Source: UBA6016 sp041915365 (lineage in GTDB: Bacteria > Campylobacterota > Campylobacteria > Campylobacterales > UBA6016). Taken from it: DNA of 64,000 bases. Below the pieces are notes generated by a model, which worked only from the letters and a program-made list of their open reading frames with translations, did not search any database and was not told where the DNA came from. The stretch lies in contig JAYSBP010000013.1 of assembly GCA_041915365.1 (NCBI GenBank), positions 4,426 through 68,425 of the forward strand, in the 5' to 3' direction. The position numbers and the translations under genes were made by a program. This document shows positions 44,166-53,119 of this stretch, piece by piece; positions within the stretch are counted from its first letter, which is position 1, and each line of letters opens with the position of its first letter.

Positions 44166-44798
44166 AAAAGTAGCGACTTCGCCCTGCTCCATTCTTAGCT
44201 GTTTACTCTGCTCTTTTACTCTATACCCAAACGCCAGCACATAAGCTATATTGTATTTGTTATCATCAAATGTTGAAACGTTTTGCCTAAGAGCATCACG
44301 AAGCAACTCATAACCAAATCCTTCAATCGGGCAACTATCTATCCCTATCGTAGCGGCAGCTGTCATCATATTGGCACTTGCTAGATATACCTGCATCTTT
44401 GACCAATCATCAATGCTAGGCTTTAGTTCATTGGCTTTGAAATTCTCAAATACCCCTTCGACCCTCTTTAGAGTCTCAGCATTGCCAGCCGCCCTTCTGC
44501 CAAATGACTTATCAAGATATGCGCTACCTTTTTCAAACCAGCTTGCATTTTTGGCAAGCAATACAACAAAATGCGAGCAAGTAGTCACCTGCGGCTGATC
44601 CCAACAAGCCGGCCTCAAAGTGGCTTTCACTGCATCGTTTGTGATCACGAGAAAGTGCCAATGCTCAAGCCCAAACGATGAAGGAGATTTACGTCCAGCC
44701 TCAAGAATAAAAGAGAAGTCATCTTTTGAAATCTTTTTAGTATCGTCAAAAAGCTTGCACGCATGGCGAAAATTCATCGCTTCCATAAAACTTTTCAT
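44157..44798 (-). CDS. NfsB/FMN-type nitroreductase family protein
   Basis: A 213-residue flavin reductase of the NAD(P)H nitroreductase family. FMN contacts are visible in RHACKLFDD (residues 11-19), SPSSFGLEHWHFLVI near 38-52 and the C-terminal GIDSCPIEGF near 150-160, which matches the conserved D-x-x-P-x-x-G-F. The natural substrate of such proteins is rarely known; quinone, flavin or nitro compounds are all possible. It is the last gene of a minus-strand run starting at addB or earlier, six bases after the ParB-like gene. Confidence 0.87.
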   Translation of the reverse strand: MKSFMEAMNFRHACKLFDDTKKISKDDFSFILEAGRKSPSSFGLEHWHFLVITNDAVKATLRPACWDQPQVTTCSHFVVLLAKNASWFEKGSAYLDKSFGRRAAGNAETLKRVEGVFENFKANELKPSIDDWSKMQVYLASANMMTAAATIGIDSCPIEGFGYELLRDALRQNVSTFDDNKYNIAYVLAFGYRVKEQSKQLRMEQGEVATFVE

Positions 44799-44804
44799 CT
44801 CAAA

Positions 44805-45614
44805 CTACCTCGCTTCAAATAAAGATTCTATCTCTGCTAACTTTTGTTTTAGCACCTCTTGCTTTTCCTCGCTAAGCCCTCTTGCGTTAATCCTAAATCT
44901 ATATACACCACCACGCTCTTTTAGGATAAACGGCTCGGGCTCCACTCTCCCCTCCGCTCGCAAATGCCTTATGAACATAATAGCCTCTTCCCTACTAAGA
45001 CCTTCACCGGCTATTTTATTAAAAGCATTCAAGGCATCTTCCGGCTCAAGTGAATTTAGAGCCGATATTACTTCCAAGTCTCTATAGTCTGCCATTTTTA
45101 TGGCGTCTATAACAAATTTTGGCAACCTAACCGATGAGAGATGTTTGCTTACCGTAGCATCAGAATAGCCAAAAGCCTCGGCAAGAGCCTTTTGATTTTC
45201 ATAGCTTCCGCCGCCGAGCAACTCCTCAAAAGCAAAGCCAACCTCTATCGGATGAAGCTTTTTTCTGTCGAGATTTTCCACAAGGGCAAGTATCCCAAGC
45301 TTATCAATATCTAAAGCAGAGGCGAATACAAATGCCTCTATTTTTTTTGCGCCGAGCTGTTTTGCGGCCAGAAGTCTTCTCTCTCCGCCTATTAGCGTAT
45401 ATTTGCCATCACCATCTTCACAGACGGCTATCGGCTGAATAAGTCCGTGTCGGCCTATAGAGGAAGCTAGCTCGTCTATATCACAAGCCTCCGCCTCAAA
45501 TCTAGGCTGTTTCGGATTTTTTGCGATTTTGGATATTTCTATCTCAAGCAATCTACCGACATCGGAGAACATAGTGGACATTGAGCCTTGGGCGCTCTGT
45601 TTTTTCTTTGCCAT
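44805..45614 (-). CDS. parB: ParB/Spo0J-family protein
   Basis: The N-terminal ParB domain has LLEIEISKIAKNPKQPR, ELASSIGRHGLIQPIAV and the CTP-binding GGERRLLAAKQLG near 75. The central helix-turn-helix region has NQKALAEAFGYSDATVSKHLSSVRLP, and a short C-terminal region probably dimerises. At 269 residues it is close to a chromosomal ParB, but no parA is adjacent: it sits four bases after dapD and six before a nitroreductase. It may be the chromosomal ParB separated from ParA, or an orphan Noc-like paralogue. I see no obvious parS-like palindrome nearby. Confidence 0.87.
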   Translation of the reverse strand: MAKKKQSAQGSMSTMFSDVGRLLEIEISKIAKNPKQPRFEAEACDIDELASSIGRHGLIQPIAVCEDGDGKYTLIGGERRLLAAKQLGAKKIEAFVFASALDIDKLGILALVENLDRKKLHPIEVGFAFEELLGGGSYENQKALAEAFGYSDATVSKHLSSVRLPKFVIDAIKMADYRDLEVISALNSLEPEDALNAFNKIAGEGLSREEAIMFIRHLRAEGRVEPEPFILKERGGVYRFRINARGLSEEKQEVLKQKLAEIESLFEAR

Positions 45615-45618
45615 CTTT

Positions 45619-46821
45619 TTAGTGCAAAGCCGCGTTGAGCTTTATCTCTCTTTTGCTTCTAAACGCCATTATTTTGCCGTTTGTGCTGTTTTGTCTAAAG
45701 TGAACACCTTTGAAGCCACCTATATCCATACCTTTTGTGATAAACTCATCGCCTTTCATTTCACCCTTTGGTGCTTCGCCGCCGTTTGCCTCTTTGATTT
45801 TTTCAAGTTCGGCCGCAGGTACAGATATTTTTGTCCCCTCAAGAATCGCAATGCCGGCATCTATGATAGAGCCATCGCCCATAGGAATACCGCACACGGC
45901 ATTTGCGCCTACAAGGCAGTTTTCGCCTATCGTGATTGGGTTGCCGTTCGTACCGCTAAGAACGCCAAGAATTGAGCCGCCGCCGCCGACGTCGCTACCC
46001 TCGCCAACTACAGCAGAGCTTGATACACGCCCCTCTATCATTGACTTGCCGAGTGTTCCGGCGTTGAAATTGATGTAGCTAGCTCCAGGCATTATCGTTG
46101 TACCGGCTCCTAGTTGAGCGCCAAATCTTACCTTAGTCGTATCAAGTATCCTCGTATTGTCGGCGGGAATGATATGTTGCAGGAATCTTGGGAACTTATC
46201 TACAAACTCAACATGCGGGAATGTCCCTTCAAGCTTCATTTCTATTTCGTTTGCCCTTAGATAATCTAGCTCATACGGCTTACCCGCAGACCAAGCACAG
46301 TTGTGAAGCGCACCGAATATCCCGTCAAGTTTAAGACTTCTGAGAGCCGCTTTGCCCGTGGAAAGAGCGTAAAGCTTTAGATATCCAGCCTCAACGCTTT
46401 TTACCGGCACATCGTCAAATATCATTACGAACTCATAGCCTCTATCGCAGAATTTACCTTTTTTGATTAGGCTTGCAAGAGCGGCTACAAGCTGAACGTT
46501 TTTGTGCGCATCGCCGACAGCCTCACCAACAAACGGCTCGAAAGATGCCATAGCACTTTTGACAAACGCTTTTGTAGCAGGTATTACGGCCTCCGAAGCG
46601 CCAAAGTCGATAGTGTTTCCACTCTCTATTGCCGCTTTAACGTATACGGCAAATGAGCCAAAGTTTTCTTTCCAGTTGATTATCGGAAAAGTAGCTTGAA
46701 GTATTTTTGATTTGTCCAGCTGCCCTCTATCTACACGACAAATACCAAACCCTATCGGCTCTCTGTACCCTGCTGTTTTTTTAACTTCTTCAGTCATTGC
46801 TTTGAATTCTTCTTTTGTCAT
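45619..46821 (-). CDS. dapD: Tetrahydrodipicolinate N-succinyltransferase, long epsilon-type
   Basis: It succinylates tetrahydrodipicolinate in lysine and diaminopimelate synthesis. The 400-residue protein is of the long type found in Campylobacterota. A unique N-terminal domain (1-190, GFGICRVDRGQLDKS) precedes a left-handed beta-helix of hexapeptide repeats (about 215-345) with RFGAQLGAGTTIMPGASYINFNAG and GGGGSILGVLSG, the acceptor and CoA site. It overlaps the DedA gene by four bases (ATGA). Confidence 0.93.
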   Translation of the reverse strand: MTKEEFKAMTEEVKKTAGYREPIGFGICRVDRGQLDKSKILQATFPIINWKENFGSFAVYVKAAIESGNTIDFGASEAVIPATKAFVKSAMASFEPFVGEAVGDAHKNVQLVAALASLIKKGKFCDRGYEFVMIFDDVPVKSVEAGYLKLYALSTGKAALRSLKLDGIFGALHNCAWSAGKPYELDYLRANEIEMKLEGTFPHVEFVDKFPRFLQHIIPADNTRILDTTKVRFGAQLGAGTTIMPGASYINFNAGTLGKSMIEGRVSSSAVVGEGSDVGGGGSILGVLSGTNGNPITIGENCLVGANAVCGIPMGDGSIIDAGIAILEGTKISVPAAELEKIKEANGGEAPKGEMKGDEFITKGMDIGGFKGVHFRQNSTNGKIMAFRSKREIKLNAALH

Positions 46822-47378
46822 ACTCTATTCTCCTTTTTTGTAGTTTTTGCCATATAAAAATAAATTCCACCGACTATACATACCAATGCCACTGGTGCCA
46901 AGAATGGATAGTTTTCAAAGCTTTTCAGTGCTTTTAGTATCACGTCGCCAAGCATATAAGAGCCAAGTCCTATTACAAGAGCCCACACAAAAGATGCGGC
47001 AAGGTTGAGCGATATGAACTTGAAAGCATCGTATTTTGTAATTCCTGCCGCAAGCGGGATAAGCGTTTTGACCCCATATACAAACTTCTGAATAAATATA
47101 ACGGATGAGCCCCAACGCTTCATCAGTATATGAGCCAAAGCCAGCTTTCTTCTGTGTTTTTTTAGATATGTGCTAGCGTCATTTTTTGAGTTTCTAGCAA
47201 AATAAAATAGCAAGCTAGAGCCTATGAAGTTTGCGCCGCCGGCGAGTGCTATCGCAAGTACCAGATTTAGCTTGCCGACACTAGCCAAAACCGCAGCGGT
47301 GGCAAGACCTATCAGTCCCCCGCCAAAGCTATACACAAACAATAACAAATAACCTATATCTTCAACCCTATCAACCAC
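46818..47378 (-). CDS. DedA/VTT-domain membrane protein
   Basis: A 186-residue inner-membrane protein with about four to five hydrophobic segments and the DedA hallmark segment FIQKFVYGVKTLIPLAAGITKY near 100, matching F-x-x-R/K-x-x-x-G-x-R/K-x-x-x-P-x-x-A-G. DedA proteins are implicated in undecaprenyl phosphate or phospholipid recycling and in membrane potential homeostasis. Its stop overlaps the dapD start (ATGA). The undecaprenyl-phosphate role is known only for some members, so the function is left open. Confidence 0.86.
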   Translation of the reverse strand: MVDRVEDIGYLLLFVYSFGGGLIGLATAAVLASVGKLNLVLAIALAGGANFIGSSLLFYFARNSKNDASTYLKKHRRKLALAHILMKRWGSSVIFIQKFVYGVKTLIPLAAGITKYDAFKFISLNLAASFVWALVIGLGSYMLGDVILKALKSFENYPFLAPVALVCIVGGIYFYMAKTTKKENRV

Positions 47379-47421
47379 TAAAAACCCTTATTTTGAGGCG
47401 ATAAGTCTACTTAAAGTTGTG

Positions 47422-50220
47422 TTAAATTCTAAGCAATTCCAGCCGCTCGCCTTTGTTTAACGCAAGATATGTCTCGGTTTCAAGAGAGAGTATCTCGGAA
47501 ACTATTTTTGCGTAATTTTGGAGCTGTTTTTTGTAAACCTCTTTTGCCTCGTGCGAACTTTTGAAGTCTATAAGGACAGCTTTGTTGTCGCAGACTGCCA
47601 AAAAGTCTATACGGTATAAGCGAGAGCCGTTTTTGTCAGGGGTGCAAACACTTATCTCTTTGTATATTTTTGCAGTTTTGTCGATTGAGATAGCCGACAT
47701 ATCAAATCCGTACGCCAAAGAGACAATATCATCTATAGCAGAGCCTAGCAAAAGACCGTATTTGTTTTGGATATACGTCTTTGTCTCAGCTGCCCCGACC
47801 CTCTCTCCAGATAGCTCAAAATAAGCGTGCAAAGCAAGGCCTCTGTTGATTGCCGCATAATCCCCAGGTTTGTACACCGTCTCTTTTGCAAAGTCCTCTT
47901 GCTTGCCGAGCCTTGATTTTAGCTTGTTGCCCTTATACACTCTTTTGCTTGGTTGTTCATCAGCTTTTTCCTCGCAAAAGAGTTTTTCGCCTACGATACC
48001 GTCCTTGACAAATAGTCCGGATAGTTTGGAATTGCCCTCGCTTTTTCGCACTACGCACATACCTTTTTTTGCCCTAGTCATGGCTACATAATTAGCGTTT
48101 AGTAGGTCTCTATCCTCCATCTCGCTCTCAGCATCCATTGCGCTTTTGACGGCCGGAAGCATTGCCGCCATACTCTTGCCCGTCACCACAAGCTCTTGAA
48201 GCACAAAGTCTTTATGTATTTGCAGTATCGGTCGCCCTCTTGCCGTATCTTTTTTCTTTAGCGTATCACAGAGTATGCAGTAGTCAAACTCCAACCCTTT
48301 TGACTTGTGAACGCTCATTAGCGTGACACCCGGTTGTCTTATCGAGATTTTTTTCTCATTTTGAGCTATTTTTGAAGTAAAAAACGTATGAATATCGGCA
48401 AAACCCATCGCAAGCTCTATCAGTTTTACCGTATTCGGATTTGCCAGCCCAAACGAATCCACAACGGAAAATACGATGCTCGGCGGCGACATATCAGCCC
48501 TAAGCGTCGATACCGCACGCTCAAACTCCTCATCGCCAGCGCCGACGATAGACAAAAACGCAAGTTTTTGAACTCTAGCGTCCAACCCTAGAGATTTTAA
48601 AAGCAGATACTCCATAACGGCAAAAACAGCCCTCACGTTATCATCATCTATCAGCGCTTTTGAGCTCTCTTTTTGTGTTTTTATTCCAGCGGCCTCAAGG
48701 GCTTTTGATAGCTCCTCTATGTCGTCGTTCGTATAGCAAAGCAGAGTGATAGCCTCCTCCTTTGCCCCTAGCCCTATATACTCAGATACTTTGCCCACTA
48801 TGCTTTTTGTCATCTCATCAGGCAAGACGGATACGACCTCAGTGAAGCCAACCTCGCTGGATGCGCTTTTTTGCGCTTTGAATATATCCCCGTATGGCCT
48901 TGCAAATACAGAGTTTACAAATTCTACAGGGGTTTTTGCGCTCCTGTAATTGGTGTCCAGGTAGGCCTCTTTGTATCTGTCTTCGGCTTTTGCTCTGATG
49001 TATCCTGTCGCATTCTCGAACATCCCAGCCGCCGCACCTCTAAAACGGTAAATAGACTGCTTGGGGTCACCAACTAGAAAAAAGCTCTTAAACTCTCCGG
49101 TACCGACACCGGAAAGTATCTCGTCAAGTAGTGGGCGAATAATACGAAACTGCAAAATACTCGTATCTTGGAACTCATCTATAAGGATATGCTCTATCTC
49201 GCCATCAAGCCTAAAATACAAAAAGTCGCTATCCAGCCGTCCCTCTTCTAGTAACTCCTTGACAATTTTTGCCACATCGTCAAAGCCTAGACCATTTTTT
49301 TCACGGTTTAGGCTCTCTTTTGCCCTTTTGTACCACTCAAACTCACTTAGCAAAAATGCTATCGTGTCTTTGGAGCTAGCCTCATAATAATCCGCAAGGG
49401 CGCCTTTCAAATCGGCAAACATCCCCTCGGACTCCGCCGAAGAGAGAGCCTTATAGTCTCTGTGCGCCGCTAGATTTTCTCTCTCCGTTACCAGCTTCTC
49501 AAAGCTATTTGTTTTCAAAAACTCATTTACGCTCGTAAATTCTCTAGGCGTGAACTTTTGCGGTTTAGCTAGGCACAAAAAAGAGTAAAACCTATTCGCC
49601 GCACTCAAAAAAGCGGCTCTAGCGGCATAAAACTCGCCCCTATCATAGCTGGCAAATCGACTCTTTATCCGCCCCAAATCACTCTCTTCTTCATATAGCG
49701 ACGCAAAAAGCAAAAGCGTCTTGTCGATACTCTCGCCCCTAACATACAAATAATCTGCAAATCTCTCTTTTTGCTCCCTGTCCATAAGTTCCAAAAATCT
49801 AGCTTTCAGCTCACCGTCGCCGAGGTTCACAAGCCCGAAGTCGTGGCGGACGGAAGCATAAAAACAAAACTTACGGAGTATCTGATGGACGAAACTATCG
49901 ATAGTCGAAATCTTGTTGTTAGACGATAGATAAAGGGCTAGTATGGATTTTGCTTTTTGGCGTATATCCTTGTCATACACCTGCCTAATCGCACACATCA
50001 GGGCGTCATCGTCCGCTATCTCGCCGCTACTGAGCCGCATCAGGGTCTGGGCTATACGCTCTTTCATCTCCTTTGCCGCTTTTTTGGTGAAGGTCACGGC
50101 TAGGATTTTGGACGGATGAGCACCTAGAAACAGCAGGGATAGGTATCTAAGCGTCAACTGATAGGTCTTGCCGCTTCCGGCGCTTGCGTTGATGGCTAGA
50201 ATGTTTTGGAAGTTATTCAT
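47422..50220 (-). CDS. addA: AddA helicase/nuclease, recombination repair
   Basis: A 932-residue UvrD-type helicase fused to a RecB-like nuclease; with AddB it processes double-strand breaks for RecA. Helicase motifs: NASAGSGKTYQLT (Walker A, near 10), VTFTKKAAKEM (Ia), LIDEFQDTS (II), VGDPKQSIYRFRGA (III), DTNYRS (IV) and LMSVHKSKGLEFD (V). The C-terminus has the nuclease motif YRIDFLAVCDNKAVLIDFKSS. The ATG at 50220 has a GGGAGGG site and starts directly at the helicase; the open frame continues 32 codons upstream into addB without support. It overlaps addB by eight bases. Confidence 0.93.
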   Translation of the reverse strand: MNNFQNILAINASAGSGKTYQLTLRYLSLLFLGAHPSKILAVTFTKKAAKEMKERIAQTLMRLSSGEIADDDALMCAIRQVYDKDIRQKAKSILALYLSSNNKISTIDSFVHQILRKFCFYASVRHDFGLVNLGDGELKARFLELMDREQKERFADYLYVRGESIDKTLLLFASLYEEESDLGRIKSRFASYDRGEFYAARAAFLSAANRFYSFLCLAKPQKFTPREFTSVNEFLKTNSFEKLVTERENLAAHRDYKALSSAESEGMFADLKGALADYYEASSKDTIAFLLSEFEWYKRAKESLNREKNGLGFDDVAKIVKELLEEGRLDSDFLYFRLDGEIEHILIDEFQDTSILQFRIIRPLLDEILSGVGTGEFKSFFLVGDPKQSIYRFRGAAAGMFENATGYIRAKAEDRYKEAYLDTNYRSAKTPVEFVNSVFARPYGDIFKAQKSASSEVGFTEVVSVLPDEMTKSIVGKVSEYIGLGAKEEAITLLCYTNDDIEELSKALEAAGIKTQKESSKALIDDDNVRAVFAVMEYLLLKSLGLDARVQKLAFLSIVGAGDEEFERAVSTLRADMSPPSIVFSVVDSFGLANPNTVKLIELAMGFADIHTFFTSKIAQNEKKISIRQPGVTLMSVHKSKGLEFDYCILCDTLKKKDTARGRPILQIHKDFVLQELVVTGKSMAAMLPAVKSAMDAESEMEDRDLLNANYVAMTRAKKGMCVVRKSEGNSKLSGLFVKDGIVGEKLFCEEKADEQPSKRVYKGNKLKSRLGKQEDFAKETVYKPGDYAAINRGLALHAYFELSGERVGAAETKTYIQNKYGLLLGSAIDDIVSLAYGFDMSAISIDKTAKIYKEISVCTPDKNGSRLYRIDFLAVCDNKAVLIDFKSSHEAKEVYKKQLQNYAKIVSEILSLETETYLALNKGERLELLRI

Positions 50221-52633
50221 CGATACCCTCCCCATCTTCTTCTGTCTGCGTATGCACCCCACATATATCGGCAAAATCGCAGTATCTACAATTCTTTTTG
50301 TCGCTCGTGCCCGCAAATGTCAAATTTGACAAAAAGCGTTCAATATGGCGTGGAAGCATTGAGAGTTTTGTTTCGATGCTTCCCTCATCCACAAGAGAAC
50401 CTCGAAGTACATCATAGTAGGACGCCCTGCTTATCTCAAAACCTTTTTTGAGCAGTAGTGCGGCGTATATTGCTAGTTGGTATTTTTTGGAGTTTGCGGC
50501 CGATTTTTCACTCTCGGCTTTTATCTGGGTTTTTGTCGTCTTGTAGTCTATCAGGGCATATCCATCACCGTATTCGTCTATCCTGTCTATCCGCCCCTCG
50601 AAAGAGACCCCCTCAATCTCCCCTTTTATCTCCATCTCAACGGCAAATACATTGCGTCCGCTTTTTTCTCTTTTTATCTCCTCATCAAAAAACTTATCCA
50701 TTTGACGAAACGCAAACAAAAATTCAAAATTATCCTCGAGATTCGGCGAAGCTCTTAGCGCCTCTATCTTGACAAACCGAGCAAGAGCGTCCGCACTCCC
50801 AAACCTATTAGCATTTTTTGGGTCAAACGCAAGCTCAAAAGCCTTGTGCAAGGCCGTACCTATCTCCTTTGCGCTCTCATCCTCGCCCTCCACTTCACTC
50901 TTGCGAAGCCCAAGTATATGCCTTAGATAAAACAGCTTGTCACATGCCAGAAAATCACAAAATGCACTGACGCTAACGGCATCTTTGTTTTTTGCTATCA
51001 GGTATTGGCGGTATAGACTCAGGCTAGTGTCAAACGGTATTGGTTCAGAGTGGGCAAAAGCTTTTTTGTCAAAATATAGATTTTCAAGCGCATCCTCGTC
51101 GACATCCACAAACCCACTATCAATCTCAAACAAAAATGGACTCGGAGCCGCCTCATCATTCTCCACGAAGGCAAAGGCACACTCCTTAACGCTTCTCATC
51201 ATCTCATAAAAATAGTGCTTTTGAAGGTTTTGCCTGTCCTCTACCGTCGGCATCCCCGTCCGTTCCTTGATTTTTGTATTCAAGAACAAATCTTTGTCTA
51301 TTTTTTTTGGGAAAAACTCTTCGTTCATATCTATGGCTACCACGGCGTCAAGCTCCGCTCCTCGGCTCTCCAATACCCCTATCACCTTGACCCGTCCACC
51401 GCCAATGTCTGATATTTTTTCGGTTGCGATGGACGAGGCAAATATTCTGCCGACTTCCACGCTTCTCATCTTCTCATACGCAAAAGACTCTTTACCGAAA
51501 GCATAAAGCGCCCGCCTCATTATCTCCTTGTGCGCATCATAAGCCGTACCTTCCCAGAGCGAATGGCTCAAAAAAGCCTCCATGCTAGCGGCAAAACCTT
51601 CAAGGCCGCCATGCTCATAAAGTCCGTCAAATGCGTCACAAAGTACGATTAACGACATAGACTCCAGCTTTTGGTAGACATTTTCGCCGTACGCATAGGC
51701 TAGTAGCGTATCGAGGGCGGCATATATTTTTGTATTTGCAAGCGGCTCGCCAAAAGCAAAATTCAGATTACCATACCTATCAAAAAGTCGAAGTATCGGC
51801 GCATATCCCTCATCCGGCAAGACAATAGCTATCCGCTCAGGCTCATATCCGGCTTCCACAAAATCAGCCACCTTACTCAGGGCAAAGGCCGCCTCATAAG
51901 CTCTGTTTTTGAGTCTATATGCCGCACTCTTTGAAATATCCGCTTCCAAAGGCTCTGCCGATATAAGCTTCTTGGCGGATACGTCTATATACAACCTCCC
52001 CGTTGCGTCGCCGACGTCGATACTTATCTGCTCAAATTTTTTTGCCATTTTTTTGTTGTATTTATCAAGTGTAAAAAACAGCTTGAGCGGAGCGAAAGAG
52101 CCAACCCTATCCAAAATGCCAAGCTCGTGCGCCGTGAAAAGCCCCATCGACTCAACAACTATCTCATCGAAGTTTTCAAGATATGGGGTATTAATATGCC
52201 ACTCGTCGACGGATATAAAATCATACACGCCAAGCCGATTAAGCTCTTTTTTGTACTCAAAAAAGAGCTGCTCTAGGATGCCAAGATGGTCTTCAAAAGC
52301 CGCATATACATCCTCGCCCCTAATGTCTTCTATGCTTTTTTGTTCCGCTATAAGCTCATCAAAAAAGCTAAACAAAAAACCACTATTTGACAAAAAATCC
52401 AAAAAGCTACGCCCAAAGCCTAGTTTTTCGGTATCAACTCTTGAACTTACATCAGCAAGAATAGCTAGTCTGGCGGAGGCCGATATTTTTGAGCCTTTGG
52501 CAAGGGAGACCTTATCCATAAAGTCAGAAAAGCTAGAGGTGTGGACAAGTTTGTTTTGATTTTCAAACAAAAACCCCTGCACCCTCCTAGAAGTCTGGAA
52601 AACAAAAAGGGTCTTTGAGATATTGGCTTGCAT
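50213..52633 (-). CDS. addB: AddB-type nuclease subunit with iron-sulfur cysteines
   Basis: An 806-residue partner of AddA. The N-terminal two thirds resemble an inactivated helicase fold (RIAIVLPDEGY, GVLESRGAELDAVVAIDMNE). The C-terminal third is a PD-(D/E)xK nuclease: GTALHKAFE, EGRIDRIDEYGDGYALIDYKTTK and the QLAIYAALL helix. Cysteines in FCDFLACDKLFYL (near 570) and in CRYCDFADIC near the C-terminus match the Fe-S-binding cysteine pattern of AddB-type nucleases. The start is one base after the guaD stop. It is shorter than Bacillus AddB but of the size seen in Campylobacterota. Confidence 0.88.
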   Translation of the reverse strand: MQANISKTLFVFQTSRRVQGFLFENQNKLVHTSSFSDFMDKVSLAKGSKISASARLAILADVSSRVDTEKLGFGRSFLDFLSNSGFLFSFFDELIAEQKSIEDIRGEDVYAAFEDHLGILEQLFFEYKKELNRLGVYDFISVDEWHINTPYLENFDEIVVESMGLFTAHELGILDRVGSFAPLKLFFTLDKYNKKMAKKFEQISIDVGDATGRLYIDVSAKKLISAEPLEADISKSAAYRLKNRAYEAAFALSKVADFVEAGYEPERIAIVLPDEGYAPILRLFDRYGNLNFAFGEPLANTKIYAALDTLLAYAYGENVYQKLESMSLIVLCDAFDGLYEHGGLEGFAASMEAFLSHSLWEGTAYDAHKEIMRRALYAFGKESFAYEKMRSVEVGRIFASSIATEKISDIGGGRVKVIGVLESRGAELDAVVAIDMNEEFFPKKIDKDLFLNTKIKERTGMPTVEDRQNLQKHYFYEMMRSVKECAFAFVENDEAAPSPFLFEIDSGFVDVDEDALENLYFDKKAFAHSEPIPFDTSLSLYRQYLIAKNKDAVSVSAFCDFLACDKLFYLRHILGLRKSEVEGEDESAKEIGTALHKAFELAFDPKNANRFGSADALARFVKIEALRASPNLEDNFEFLFAFRQMDKFFDEEIKREKSGRNVFAVEMEIKGEIEGVSFEGRIDRIDEYGDGYALIDYKTTKTQIKAESEKSAANSKKYQLAIYAALLLKKGFEISRASYYDVLRGSLVDEGSIETKLSMLPRHIERFLSNLTFAGTSDKKNCRYCDFADICGVHTQTEEDGEGIDE

Positions 52634-53119
52634 CTAATACTCTCTCCTATCTACCTTGTGCTTCCAAATTTCAAACGGTTTAAGGCACTTGTCTCTTTCG
52701 CATTGTATTAGCGTTAGGTTTGTGATTTTGTCTATGTTTAGCTCTTCGTAAAATATCTCATCACGAAAGCCGGCCGTATCTGCATCTTTTGCGGTAGCTC
52801 CATAATAAACTACTTTTATGTTTGCCCACTTGATAGCGGCAAGGCACATCGGACACGGCATGCAAGAGGTATATAAGACGCAATCCGACAAATCAAAGTT
52901 TTTTAGTTTTTTTGATGCTTTTCTGATAGCATTTATCTCTGCGTGCATTGTAGGATCAAAGCTTTTTAATACCTCATTTGATGCTTTTGATATTATCTTA
53001 CCGTCTTTTGTTATCACCGCACCGAAGGGCCCTCCCTTGTTCGCTAGCACCCCTTTTGCGGCCTCGTCTGCAGCCAGCACCATCATTGCAACGTCAGCAG
53101 GCTGGCAACACGATTTCAA
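52634..53119 (-). CDS. guaD: Guanine deaminase (cytidine deaminase-like fold)
   Basis: It deaminates guanine to xanthine. The 161-residue zinc enzyme has GGPFGAVI near 29, TMHAEINAI (zinc His and catalytic Glu) near 58, and TSCMPCPMC (zinc cysteines) near 90. Its C-terminal part follows Bacillus GuaD (AGFRDEIFYEEL, FEIWKHK, ending REY) rather than the tRNA deaminase TadA. The listed TTG start has AAGGGG upstream and overlaps the sensor kinase gene by 26 bases; the ATG at 53086 would shorten it by 11 residues and lacks a ribosome site. Confidence 0.87.
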   Translation of the reverse strand: MKSCCQPADVAMMVLAADEAAKGVLANKGGPFGAVITKDGKIISKASNEVLKSFDPTMHAEINAIRKASKKLKNFDLSDCVLYTSCMPCPMCLAAIKWANIKVVYYGATAKDADTAGFRDEIFYEELNIDKITNLTLIQCERDKCLKPFEIWKHKVDRREY

